From assembly GCF_002959895.1 (NCBI RefSeq), contig NZ_PPDD01000002.1:124001-188000 (forward strand): a stretch of 64,000 bases of DNA, in the 5' to 3' direction. The notes below the pieces were generated by a model. The model made no database searches. It worked only from the letters and a program-made list of their open reading frames with translations, and was not told the origin of the DNA. The position numbers and the translations under genes are program-made. The DNA comes from Veillonella infantium. GTDB lineage: Bacteria > Bacillota > Negativicutes > Veillonellales > Veillonellaceae. This document shows positions 57,701 through 64,000 of this stretch, one piece after another; within the stretch, counting starts at the first letter, position 1; every line of letters starts with the position of its first letter.

Positions 57701-59707
57701 TTGCAAGTAGTCCAAACGTTGGTCATGACGATCAACACGACCTTTAAGGCCATCCAAGTCACCTTTAACACCATCAACTTTTACATCAACCTTGTTAATT
57801 GCAACTGTGTTTGCTTCAACTTTATTGTTGATATTAGTGATGTTGTTTTTAATATCTTTAATATCTACTTGAACATTACCAATATTTTGACCAACTTTAC
57901 CTTTCAAATCAGCAATATCTTTAGTATTGATATTAACTTGATTTTGAGTGTTAGCTACATCAGTTTTAATAGTTTTATTGTCTTGTTCAAGCGCCTGGAT
58001 ACGACCTTCATGATCAGCTAAAGCTTTACCATTATAATCAACTTTTGCGCTTACATTATTTACAGTATTATTAATATTTGTAATATCAGTTTTAACGGCA
58101 TTGATCTTAGTATCAACATCATTGTTTACTTTATTAATAATAGTTGTGTTGTTAGCTTCAATCTTAGAATTAATTGTTTTGTTAACTTCACTAATAATGT
58201 TAGTTTTGCTATCGTTGATTTTAACATCTACATTGTTATTAACTTCGTTGATAATCTTAGTGTTATTTTCATTAATCTTATTATCAATTGTAGTGTTAAT
58301 ATTATTGATTGTTGTGCCAACTTTACCTTTCAATTCATCGATGGCTTTTTTGTTCTCGTTGATAGCTTTTTTGTTATCACCGATAAGTTTACGGTTTTCC
58401 ATTGCAATAGTATTGTTGAAAGTAATGTTAGCTGTATTTTCTTCAACTTTAGTAGTTAAATCAGCAATAGATTTGCTATTTTTATTAACATTTACAGTTA
58501 AGTTGTTAATAGCTTTTTTATTATCACTAACTTTAACATCTACATTATTGATATTTTGATTGAGTTCATTTTTAACATTAGAAATGTTAGTATTTAACTC
58601 ATTTTTCGTATTATTGATAGTTGTTTTAATATCATTAATCTTAACATCTACATCTTTGTTCACATTGTTAATAATAGTAGTGTTATTATTTTCAATTTTT
58701 TGATCTACTTGATTAAGAATTGTAGTGTTATTGTTTTGTATTTCATTTTTAATATTTTGATTTACTTGATTAATAATATTAGTATTATTAGCTTCAATAT
58801 GTTTTTTTACACTAGCATCAATGTTAGTATTTACATTATTAACAACATTATTTGTGATCTTTGTAATTTTATTATCGATTTTTACATCAATATCATTGTT
58901 AATTTTAGTAAATTTAGCATCAATATTATTGTTAATATTTGTGATGTCTTGTTTAATGTTAGTGATTTTAGTGCCAATTTGACCTTTTAATCCTTCAATA
59001 TCTTTGCTATTTTTATCAACTTTAGCGTTGATTTTTGTAATATTAGCATTGATTTTATTAATATCAGTTTTTACACTCTCAACCTTATTATTAACAGTAT
59101 TAATATTAGTAGTATTGATATCTACCTTTTTATTTACAACGTTAATGTTATGTGTATTTTTCTTAACATTTTCAACATCAGTAGTTACAACTGTATAGTA
59201 GTTATTAATTACGGTATTACCATTGGAACCGCCTTTTTTAGGGATTTGTTGTTGCTGCTGTTGTTGTGGCACTTGTTGTTGCCATTGTTGCTGTTGTTGT
59301 TGCTCTTGAGGATGTTGACGTCGCTGTTGTTGTTGCGGCACTTGTTGTTGCCATTGTTGTTGCGGCACTTGTTGTTGCCATTGTTGTTGCTGTTGTTGCT
59401 GTTGTTGTTGCTGTTGTTGTTGCTGTTGTTGCTGTTGATCTAATTGTTGTGGATCAACTTGATGTTGATCTTGCATATGACCCCAAGCATTTTGATCAGG
59501 TGTTAACCATCTTTGGCTACCAATAAGATCAGCTCTAGCCCAATCCTCAGGGCTGGATGCATTAGCAACACCTCCAGAAAAGCTAGCCGCCAAAATAACA
59601 GCTGCTACAATTGTAGTAGCAGATTTTTGGTGAGACTTAGCTAACTCAGACGTTACGACATAAGCGTGCTTCGTTGCACTCCATACAACTTTGAATACCT
59701 TATTCAT
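51737..59707 (-). CDS. Giant trimeric autotransporter adhesin (YadA-anchor family)
   Basis: This surface protein of about 2,656 residues is secreted through its own trimeric barrel. It starts with an extended signal peptide (MNKVFKVVWSATKHAYVVTS, then SELAKSHQKS and a hydrophobic core to ANAS). A short domain with WLTPDQNAWG follows, then a Gln-rich region with 19 consecutive Gln. After this come ~2,300 residues of Asn/Ile/Val/Asp-rich heptad-like coiled coil with repeats such as NNTTIINKVDQNIDAKI. The YadA anchor lies near the C-terminus (HEGQKAQIMAAVGTYKGKTS, TIGIGN), and 53 residues follow it. No YadA-type head repeats are seen. The ATG at 59707 has GGAGG nine bases upstream; a longer frame is rejected. 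It may mediate adhesion or coaggregation. Confidence 0.92.
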   Translation of the reverse strand: MNKVFKVVWSATKHAYVVTSELAKSHQKSATTIVAAVILAASFSGGVANASSPEDWARADLIGSQRWLTPDQNAWGHMQDQHQVDPQQLDQQQQQQQQQQQQQQQQQQQWQQQVPQQQWQQQVPQQQQRRQHPQEQQQQQQWQQQVPQQQQQQQIPKKGGSNGNTVINNYYTVVTTDVENVKKNTHNINVVNKKVDINTTNINTVNNKVESVKTDINKINANITKINAKVDKNSKDIEGLKGQIGTKITNIKQDITNINNNIDAKFTKINNDIDVKIDNKITKITNNVVNNVNTNIDASVKKHIEANNTNIINQVNQNIKNEIQNNNTTILNQVDQKIENNNTTIINNVNKDVDVKINDIKTTINNTKNELNTNISNVKNELNQNINNVDVKVSDNKKAINNLTVNVNKNSKSIADLTTKVEENTANITFNNTIAMENRKLIGDNKKAINENKKAIDELKGKVGTTINNINTTIDNKINENNTKIINEVNNNVDVKINDSKTNIISEVNKTINSKIEANNTTIINKVNNDVDTKINAVKTDITNINNTVNNVSAKVDYNGKALADHEGRIQALEQDNKTIKTDVANTQNQVNINTKDIADLKGKVGQNIGNVQVDIKDIKNNITNINNKVEANTVAINKVDVKVDGVKGDLDGLKGRVDRHDQRLDYLQDNIADNSTRISIVEDGVKANTKDINVVGTIAMENRTLIGANQKAIDELKGHVGTQITNIETTINKKIEANNTTILNKVDGNIDAKIEKNNTVINNNINNVNAKTEVNAKAITDNSKRIDANSARISNNEKAINDLKGHVGTQITNIENTITNKINENNTVINKNIDAKIEANNTTILNKVDNNIDVKINANNIKVDQKIDGVKGDLDGLTKRVDQNTKDINVAGTIAIENRTLIGANKKAIDELKGHVGNQITNIENTITNKINENNTVINKTIDNKIEANNTTIINKVDNNIDAKINANNTTIINKVDKNIDVKINENNTQINNTINKKVGEVNVKIDGVKGDLDGLKGRVDRHDQRLDYLQDNIVDNSTRITVVEDGVKANAKDINVVGTIAMENRKFIGDNKAAIDKNAKDIDALKGQVGTTIKNIETTINNKITENNVTINKNIDTKIEANNTVINQNIDQKINNNNTTIINKVDQNIDAKINANNTTILNKVDKNIDVKINENNKQINNTINTKIGDVNVKIDGVKGDLNGLKGDLDGLKGRVDRHDQRLDYLQDNIADHSTRISIVEDGVKANAKDINVVGTIAMENRKFIGDNKVAIANNTKNININAKAIDELKGQVGQSSTVINDIKKQITNINGKVENNTTNIANNTTNIAKNATAINNVNVKVDANTTNIANNTTAINNVNVKVDANAKAIVDNSKRIDATNVKVDANTTNIANNTTAINNINVKVDGVKGDVAGLTKRVEQNEKDINVAGTIALENRKFIGDNKVAIANNTTNINVNAKAIDELKGQVGKSSTVINDIKKEITNINGKVENNTTNIVNNATNIQANVVAIADNSKRINENTTNITNNTTNIAKNTTSINNVNVKVDGVKGDVDGLKGRVDRHDQRLDYLQDNIVDNSTRITAVEDNVKVNTTNIANNTKAIDDLKGQVGKTVQNIETTINNKITENNVVINKNIDTKIEANNTVINQNITNAITENNKEINNTINKVNVKVDGIKGDLNGLTKRVDQNEKDINVAGTIAMENRTFIGNNKAAIDKNTKAIEALNGKVGTTITNIESTINNKIEANNTTILNKVDQNIDAKITANNTTIINKVDKNIDVKINENNKQINNTINTKIGDVNVKIDGVKGDVAGLTARVDRHDERLDYLQDNIVDHSTRISANEDAIKKLQGQVGTTVTNVENTINAKIEANNTVIRNDINTAITNNNTVINKNIANAISENNTTIINKVDQNIDAKIANNNTEINKTINNKVNEVNVKVEANANAIANNSKSITDIKANVANINNKVESNTTNIANNTAAIANVSKQVTNNTTNIAHNATAIANISKQVAGNTANITDVTAKVNANTGRIESNTTAINNLTGKVDANSQAIESLKGQVGKGNTTIVNVAQKVENITQNINAQNSNIQANTVNIQNNTSNINNIKANVVNVEKNVNNIKADVTVVKADITNINAKVDQKINIVNNNINNISAKVDKQLNIVNNNISNVQNDVKNIDTKVTNIDNKVTNIDSKVNDIDVKVNNQNTVINNIKTDVSGLKDQVGKNTEAIKNLQNVSADVNKVKEQVNVNTQKANANEERIKNVQSQVSVNTEAIKHNTENININKAAIKQNAEAIQNTNVTVQKVINKVDEHSKVINDVSKQVNTNTTNIANINNVVNQNTTNITNVTNQVNANTSNISKVSSQVNTNTTNINTLNAKVDTNVTNITKVDNRVTTVANQVNENAQLTKAVGTLALENHEKVSVLGLQVNKNTEDISNNATAIANVNTKVDENVKLTKNIGAIALENNEKVNVLGLQVNKNTQDISTLAEAANYSLKASNIALQDHATLVQHDAQIAENSRRISSVERDVKVVGANAAALAALKPIEYHEGQKAQIMAAVGTYKGKTSTALGVAHYANPDLLIHAGAAYGGDHSVMANAGVTIGIGNAPTAPKASPATVKVLEDKVADLQAQNKEIRELLDKVIAQQPQQAPKAAVKTTK
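54200..57760 (-). repeat. Recurring stalk module in the autotransporter gene, five copies
   Basis: Five copies of a module containing RVDRHDxRLDYLQDNI occur at roughly 57700, 56620, 56030, 54990 and 54230. The first three are followed by DxSTRIxxVEDGVKAN-KDINVVGTIAMENR and a LKGxVG end; the last two are shortened. The DNA is also closely similar between copies, indicating duplication and likely recombination. Confidence 0.85.
59245..59460 (-). repeat. CAA/CAG microsatellite coding poly-Gln in the autotransporter
   Basis: Codons for 19 consecutive Gln (59391-59447) and neighbouring Gln runs split by WQQQVP units form a trinucleotide repeat. Lengths may vary between strains in steps of one codon, without changing frame. 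Confidence 0.9.
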
Positions 59708-60008
59708 ATTAAGTTCCCTCCCAACATTTGTGGCTCTCACCCCACAATGAAGAAATAAATCAAATATTGCACTCTTTTCACTAAACATTCACAATATTTA
59801 ACATAATACTACCATATATTATTTTAAATTTCCATAAAAAAATTAATAAGTTAAACTTATGCTTCATTTTTTACTCATTCAAAAATAAGTAATTATCCGC
59901 ATAAACACTGTGTTATTAATAATATTGAATTATGTAAAATGAAAATTTATATTTTAATTTAATTTTATATTTATACGATACTTTTTATTTACCTCTATAA
60001 AAATTATG
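59708..60008 (-). other. AT-rich leader region of the autotransporter gene
   Basis: About 300 bases without a gene between the autotransporter start and the thioredoxin terminator. It is very AT-rich. A possible -10 (TAGTAT) lies near 59810, but no convincing -35 was found, so the promoter is not assigned. The open frame that runs into it (to 59788) lacks an SD. Confidence 0.5.
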
Positions 60009-60055
60009 AAAAAAACCTCATCAATGTATGCTTTATACATTGATGAGGTTTTTTT
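60009..60055 (-). terminator. Terminator after trxA
   Basis: A 16-base-pair perfect stem (AACCTCATCAATGTAT and complement) with a 5-base loop has T7 and A7 flanks. It is a strong terminator for the thioredoxin gene. Confidence 0.95.
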
Positions 60056-60085
60056 GCCTCTATTTATATAGTTTTATTCCGATTA

Positions 60086-60406
60086 TTAGAATTTAGATTC
60101 AATAGCGCCTTGAAGATCGCCTTTTGGCAAGAAGCCAATTTTACGGTCTACTACTTCGCCATCTTTTAAGATAACAAATGTAGGCAATACTTCAACTTGT
60201 AAATTACGTGCTAATTCTGGTTCTTCATCTGCATTTACTTTTACAAAGTTAGCTTTACCTTCAAGCTCACCTGCAATTTCTTCGATGATTGGCATCATAC
60301 GTACGCAATAACCGCACCATGGAGCCCAGAAATCAATAACAGTTACGCCACCTTGATTTACTAAATCTTGATATTCAGCAGTTTTTAATTCTTTTAATTC
60401 GCTCAT
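60086..60406 (-). CDS. trxA: Thioredoxin with CGYC active site
   Basis: Small dithiol-disulfide oxidoreductase of 106 residues. It has the thioredoxin core GVTVIDFWAPWCGYCVRMMP, VKVNADEEPELARNLQVEVLPTF with the cis-Pro (LPT) and the KDGEVVDRKIGFLPKGDL end. The redox motif is CGYC instead of CGPC. This change normally shifts redox potential and resembles motifs of glutaredoxins or DsbA-like proteins; the rest is thioredoxin. No signal peptide, so it is cytoplasmic. It lies nine bases behind the CoA-binding protein gene in the same operon. Confidence 0.92.
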   Translation of the reverse strand: MSELKELKTAEYQDLVNQGGVTVIDFWAPWCGYCVRMMPIIEEIAGELEGKANFVKVNADEEPELARNLQVEVLPTFVILKDGEVVDRKIGFLPKGDLQGAIESKF

Positions 60407-60415
60407 TATACCCTC

Positions 60416-60790
60416 CTACGGTAATTGAACTAATACACAATCTTGAATGACATGCAAGTTTAAAGCATGTGCTTTTTCAACAACAGATGGTTTATCCGCT
60501 CCCGGTTGTAACCACACAGTTGGAATGCCAAGTTCTTTGCATTCATCAAGTGCAGCTAAACCCGCTGATTCTGGTACAACAAAATCCACAACAGCTGGTA
60601 CAACAGGAAGTACAGAAAGACTAGAGTAACACTTGTCTCCATCTATTTCTGCAACATTAGGATTAACGGGATATACTTCATATCCATGATCTTTAAGACA
60701 TTTATAAATCTTATAGCCGAACTTTTCGGTTTTATGGGTGGCTCCAATAACGGCCCACACCTTTTGATCTAAAGCTTGTTGAATTGTCAT
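60416..60790 (-). CDS. CoA-binding domain protein (YccU-like)
   Basis: A single-domain CoA/NAD-binding Rossmann protein of 124 residues. VWAVIGATHKTEKFGYKIYKCL carries the nucleotide loop, followed by VYPVNPNVAEIDGDKCYSSL and VDFVVPESAGLAALDEC, and GIPTVWLQPGADKP is close to the succinyl-CoA synthetase-like signature. Functions of this family are not settled. The ATG at 60790 has GAGGTGG upstream; a GTG three codons earlier overlaps this SD. It is the first gene of the pair with trxA. Confidence 0.88.
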   Translation of the reverse strand: MTIQQALDQKVWAVIGATHKTEKFGYKIYKCLKDHGYEVYPVNPNVAEIDGDKCYSSLSVLPVVPAVVDFVVPESAGLAALDECKELGIPTVWLQPGADKPSVVEKAHALNLHVIQDCVLVQLP

Positions 60791-60811
60791 TTCGACCACC
60801 TCTTATATACT

Positions 60812-60839
60812 ATTATAAATAAATATCGAATTTTGTCAA
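60812..60839 (-). promoter_or_regulatory. Near-consensus promoter of the CoA-binding protein-trxA pair
   Basis: TTGACA and TATAAT, both perfect hexamers, are separated by 16 bases. The -10 ends 21 bases before the start codon. Confidence 0.85.
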
Positions 60840-60871
60840 TGTAATGTATCGAAATTTATAGTTATCGAATT
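60824..60871. promoter_or_regulatory. Three direct repeats TATCGAAWT over the promoter
   Basis: Copies of TATCGAATT/TATCGAAAT start at 60824, 60847 and 60863 (plus-strand reading). One lies between the -35 and -10 boxes and two lie just upstream. The arrangement suggests a dedicated transcription factor; none can be named. Confidence 0.55.
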
Positions 60872-60918
60872 ATACGCTTTTAGCAAACATTTTAGAACTA
60901 AAATCAATGTATCTATTA

Positions 60919-61884
60919 TCATTCAATAATAATTGTTTTTTGCCTCAAACTAGGAACTGAGAGGTCTAAATGAAGTAAATCAGAAAGGCTTATTTGTGGA
61001 TGAGCATACCTAGCACCATCTATAAGCCCACCTGCAACAGCTAACTCGCCTAAAATCCTAGATGCTGACCATTGCTGTTCTCGTAATTCGCGGATTGTAA
61101 TACTCTTTTGACGTTTAGATAGCCTATGTCCATCCGCATCTACTAAAAGTGGGGCATGACCATACTTAGGAACTTCTATATCTTTATAAGAATAGCATTG
61201 TTGTAATGTGTTATATAAATATAATTGTTGCCCTGTTGTATCAAGTAAATCATTACCGCGAATAACTTCAGTTATTCCCATAGCTATATCATCTAATACA
61301 ACTGCCAAATTATAAGCATACATACCATCACCACGACGTAATACATAATCATCTAATTCACATTCTAAATGGATATGTTGAGCCCCCTGCCAGCGATCAT
61401 CAAAATTTAAATCACAAGTATTCACGGCTAGGCGCAAAGATGGCTCTTTACTATTACGTAAATCTTGTATTTCAAAATCACATAAATGGCGACATTTACC
61501 ATCGTAACGATGAACTACTTCTCCTGCATGAGGCGCTGATGCTATAGATTGTAGCCGTGCTCTATTACAAAAACAAGGATAAATTAGTTTTTCTAATGCT
61601 AGATATTCTAGTATGTCTGCATAATATGTTTGTCTTTCACTTTGCCAATAAGATACCTCAGGTCCACCTACACGAGGCCCTTCATCCCATTCAAAGCCAA
61701 GCCATTCTAAATCATCTAGTAAAGCTTCACCCAATTCTCGTTTTGACCGTTGCAGGTCTATATCCTCCATCCGTACAACATATTTTCCGTTTTGTTGACG
61801 TGTGGAGATATATGATAAAAGTGCTATCCACACATTACCAAGATGAATATATCCTGTTGGACTAGGCGCAAATCTACCTTTCAT
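60919..61884 (-). CDS. gluQRS: Glutamyl-Q tRNA(Asp) synthetase
   Basis: A truncated class I glutamyl-tRNA synthetase paralogue that glutamylates the queuosine base of tRNA-Asp. It has the HIGH-like motif RFAPSPTGYIHLGNVWIALL, RMEDIDLQRSK, a zinc region (CFCNR and YDGKCRHL), and the KMSKS-like RLSKRQKS. It lacks the anticodon-binding domain (321 residues). The ATG at 61884 has GGAG seven bases upstream; the longer frame would start inside a terminator. The 128-base gap after it has the trxA promoter. Host must make or import queuosine precursors. Confidence 0.93.
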   Translation of the reverse strand: MKGRFAPSPTGYIHLGNVWIALLSYISTRQQNGKYVVRMEDIDLQRSKRELGEALLDDLEWLGFEWDEGPRVGGPEVSYWQSERQTYYADILEYLALEKLIYPCFCNRARLQSIASAPHAGEVVHRYDGKCRHLCDFEIQDLRNSKEPSLRLAVNTCDLNFDDRWQGAQHIHLECELDDYVLRRGDGMYAYNLAVVLDDIAMGITEVIRGNDLLDTTGQQLYLYNTLQQCYSYKDIEVPKYGHAPLLVDADGHRLSKRQKSITIRELREQQWSASRILGELAVAGGLIDGARYAHPQISLSDLLHLDLSVPSLRQKTIIIE

Positions 61885-61901
61885 GAGAACTCTCCTATAG
61901 C

Positions 61902-61939
61902 AGAAAACAAGTGGCATATTCATTATGAATATGCCACTT
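61902..61939 (-). terminator. Terminator after the M16 protease gene
   Basis: A perfect 14-base-pair stem (AAGTGGCATATTCA with its complement, 3-base loop) is followed by GTTTTCTG on the minus strand, about 60 bases past the stop. Confidence 0.8.
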
Positions 61940-62001
61940 ATCCATTCAAAGATATGTCAAACTAAAAATTAAAGCAATATCATTTATAGATATAAAATTA
62001 T

Positions 62002-64000
62002 TTAGCCTAAAGACACAATGTTATCAAAAACATTACCAGCATCTTTAATTTTTTGTTCGTTACCCATTGTGCAAATATGATTATCATTCAGTACAGGTTC
62101 TACCACATCTGCTAGTGCAACAATATCTTCTGGCTTACATGCAATCACTTGTTTACGGAACTCTACTTTGTCCTCTAATTTAGCACCGCTGAAGTACATA
62201 CCCATTGCACGTGGTCCACGCAATGCGGGTGTCATTGGCAAGTCTAAAGAACTCATAGTACCAATAATATACTTACGCATTTCACGGTCAGTCAATGTGA
62301 AGTCACGAAGGTATTGAGGCAACTCTTTATATACATCTAAAGTTTCTAACAAGTTAGGATCACGATAACTACAGAAAATCATATTGCCATCATCATAGAA
62401 ATTAGCAAATGCTCCGTAAGCACCACCTTGAACACGAATACGAATCCAAAGGTATTCATAACGTAATATCGTTTCTAATACGCTCATGGGACCAACATGT
62501 TTGAAACCATGATCGATGAAATTACCACCTTGAGCTACGTATTGAACCTTACCAGCTGTAACGATACCATCATTGCCGGAAAGACGAGTGATTTGTAATA
62601 CATCATTACTCAATTCGGCAGTATCCCAAGTGTCAACCAATGGTTTCATTAGGTTTTTAAAAGCTTCTAATTCGCCTTCTTCACCGACAAACATAATATC
62701 TACATTATTAGCACGGAAAATTTTTCGAGCTACTTCAGCTAATTTTTCTGGTAATAATGGCAAAGCTGCTGGATTAGATGCTAGCTCGCTGATTTTTTGA
62801 TAGTACCCTAAATTGCCATTGTCTCTAAACTTGCCAACTGCAGATACTTGAGCCATAACACGTTGACTCACGATAGAATTACCGCGGCGGAATGCCTCAT
62901 TATCCCAAATAGCTTTGCTTTCTTGAACAAGCTCAGTTAAACGGCGATCATCACTGTAATCTGCCTTTTGTACCACTTCATTAATCAAGCGGCATAAATC
63001 AGGTAGTTTAGCATGTAATGCTTTTGCACGCACAATCATAAGAGGTGTAAACTCATCGCGCTTACCATCTTTACTGATGGCCGTAATGTCAGAACTCAAT
63101 CCACCTAAATTCATATTGATATCTTTAGCCAATGCTTCATAACCGCGTTCGGATGTATCAACACGACCTAGGATGTCACTTAAAATATCAGCGTAGAATA
63201 AGTCATCTTCTGTGAGGCAGTTCAATTTAAAGTACAAGCCTACATAATTGATACCCTTTGTGAAAGTAGGTACAAAATGTACTGTAGTATTACCGATTTT
63301 ACTTTCACGGCGTTCTACAGCTTCCATATTAGGATTTAAATCAGATAACTCGAGCAATGGAATAGATGCTAGAGCTTCATCGCTATCTGGTGTTTCTTGA
63401 CGAATTTTAAGGCGTTTTGTTTGTTCTACAATCGCGTCAATCTCCTCTTTTGTCATATTCGCTTTTACAGCAGCTAAATGTTCTTTAACCTCTGCATCTT
63501 TGCGCTCTTGAAGACCACGTTCAGGATAGATAGATACAAGAACTTTATGGTTGTTATTCAAGATAGAATGACGAATTAAATCTTCGAAATATGTACCAGC
63601 TAAGCCGTTTCGAATATTCGTTAACGCCTCTTCATAGTGTAATAGTTCCAACGGGTCATTATCGTATAGCCAATTATCCATCATACGAATAATATACGCC
63701 AAACCGATAGGACGTCCACCGAAATCACTTTCACGAAGAGCAAATTCAATGCTATTCAAAGAAGCCTCTAATAATTCTTTATCTAAGCCTTTGTCACAAA
63801 GATCTTGTAAGGTAGATTCTACGATGCGTTGCAAGTCAGCTTGTTTATCTAAATTAGAACCTGTAGCTTGTACTGTCCACATAGGTTGACGAATGCTATC
63901 TAAATAATAGCCGCTTACGTCAGAGCCGATACCAGCTTTTACCAAAGCCTGTTTAAGAGGCGCCGCTGGAGATGTCAACAAAGCATGTGTCAACACTTCA
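62002..64000 (-). CDS. M16C (PreP-like) insulinase-family protease, C-terminal part
   Basis: About 665 residues are visible; the frame is open to the right edge, so the N-terminus with the HXXEH zinc site lies outside the window. The content matches the C-terminal two thirds of presequence protease/Zn-dependent peptidase Cym1-like proteins. It covers the M16C-associated linker domain (about residues 150-420, helical, with KANMTKEEIDAIVEQTKRLK) and the second inactive M16 half (VRVQ-like GGNFIDHGFKHVGP, RVQGGAYGAFANFYDDGNMIFCSYRDPN, with the conserved YG and R). These enzymes degrade short unfolded peptides in the cytoplasm or periplasm. No start codon is assigned. Confidence 0.88.
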   Translation of the reverse strand, partial: EVLTHALLTSPAAPLKQALVKAGIGSDVSGYYLDSIRQPMWTVQATGSNLDKQADLQRIVESTLQDLCDKGLDKELLEASLNSIEFALRESDFGGRPIGLAYIIRMMDNWLYDNDPLELLHYEEALTNIRNGLAGTYFEDLIRHSILNNNHKVLVSIYPERGLQERKDAEVKEHLAAVKANMTKEEIDAIVEQTKRLKIRQETPDSDEALASIPLLELSDLNPNMEAVERRESKIGNTTVHFVPTFTKGINYVGLYFKLNCLTEDDLFYADILSDILGRVDTSERGYEALAKDINMNLGGLSSDITAISKDGKRDEFTPLMIVRAKALHAKLPDLCRLINEVVQKADYSDDRRLTELVQESKAIWDNEAFRRGNSIVSQRVMAQVSAVGKFRDNGNLGYYQKISELASNPAALPLLPEKLAEVARKIFRANNVDIMFVGEEGELEAFKNLMKPLVDTWDTAELSNDVLQITRLSGNDGIVTAGKVQYVAQGGNFIDHGFKHVGPMSVLETILRYEYLWIRIRVQGGAYGAFANFYDDGNMIFCSYRDPNLLETLDVYKELPQYLRDFTLTDREMRKYIIGTMSSLDLPMTPALRGPRAMGMYFSGAKLEDKVEFRKQVIACKPEDIVALADVVEPVLNDNHICTMGNEQKIKDAGNVFDNIVSLG

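Noticed and set aside
52557-59526. Many long plus-strand open frames (leucine-, isoleucine- and serine-rich) opposite the autotransporter gene
   Set aside because: They are mirror images of the Asn/Val-rich repeats and the CAA/CAG tract. They lack SDs and have no recognisable protein features, while the minus frame is one continuous gene with signal peptide and anchor.
59708-59788. A longer start for the autotransporter (27 extra codons)
   Set aside because: It would place a hydrophobic segment before the extended signal peptide and has no SD, whereas the ATG at 59707 has GGAGG and begins the standard MNKVFKVVW motif.
60824-60871. CRISPR-like array
   Set aside because: The repeat unit is only nine bases with irregular 7- to 14-base gaps, far from CRISPR size; an operator cluster is more likely.
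61885-61923. Longer start for gluQRS at 61923
   Set aside because: This ATG lies in the loop of the upstream gene's terminator hairpin and has no SD. The ATG at 61884 starts the conserved MKGRFAPSPTG motif behind GGAG.

Overview
The window looks like chromosomal core DNA of a low-GC diderm Firmicute of the class Negativicutes, most likely Veillonella or a close relative. This is inferred from three things seen together: Bacillus-like gene order (cggR-gap-pgk-tpiA-gpmI-eno; rpmE-yqhQ-prfA-prmC-tsaC-ptp-rpiB-glyA-upp; the mraZ dcw cluster), outer-membrane proteins (a giant trimeric autotransporter and a small beta-barrel), and a meso-DAP type MurE. About 60 protein genes are supported. All but one (a DUF896 protein at 35106-35375) are read from the minus strand. 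No rRNA, tRNA, insertion sequence, prophage or CRISPR array was seen.

Layout, from high to low coordinates in the direction of transcription. 62002-64000 is the C-terminal part of a PreP-like M16 protease, followed by gluQRS. 60086-60790 is a CoA-binding protein plus a thioredoxin with a CGYC active site, behind a near-consensus promoter with three TATCGAAWT repeats. 51737-59707 is one gene for a roughly 2,650-residue Asn-rich coiled-coil trimeric autotransporter with a poly-Gln tract and an extension after its membrane anchor. 37579-51337 is the division and wall cluster mraZ-rsmH-ftsL-murE-murF-mraY-murD-murG-murC-ddl-ftsQ-DUF881-sbp-ftsZ, which lacks ftsI, ftsW, murB and ftsA at their usual places. 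A small outer-membrane barrel gene and an aminotransferase follow. After the lone plus-strand gene come nth with an unrecognised 479-residue protein, a PC4-like gene, and the rpmE-to-upp translation and one-carbon group.

18001-24998 is the lower glycolysis/gluconeogenesis operon. Its leader contains a sequence that fits the CggR operator spacing. 9693-17812 is a compact type IV pilus or competence pilus operon (pilB, pilT, pilC, pilA, prepilin peptidase, four minor prepilins, pilM, pilN, pilO) with many gene overlaps, a 42-residue prepilin leader, and tandem repeats on both sides of the pilin gene. It is followed by a divergent shikimate kinase that overlaps pfkA, a MacA-MacB type export system, a thioesterase-pheS-pheT group, and the start of a U32 peptidase gene at the left edge.

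The main themes are envelope building (peptidoglycan precursor synthesis and division), surface structures (autotransporter adhesin, type IV pilus, porin-like barrel) and central carbon metabolism. The most unusual items are the autotransporter, the repeat-flanked pilin with its very long leader, the shikimate kinase fused to an overlapping basic tail, and the orphan 479-residue protein. Start codons were mostly chosen by Shine-Dalgarno (SD) position, so many are shorter than the longest open frame.
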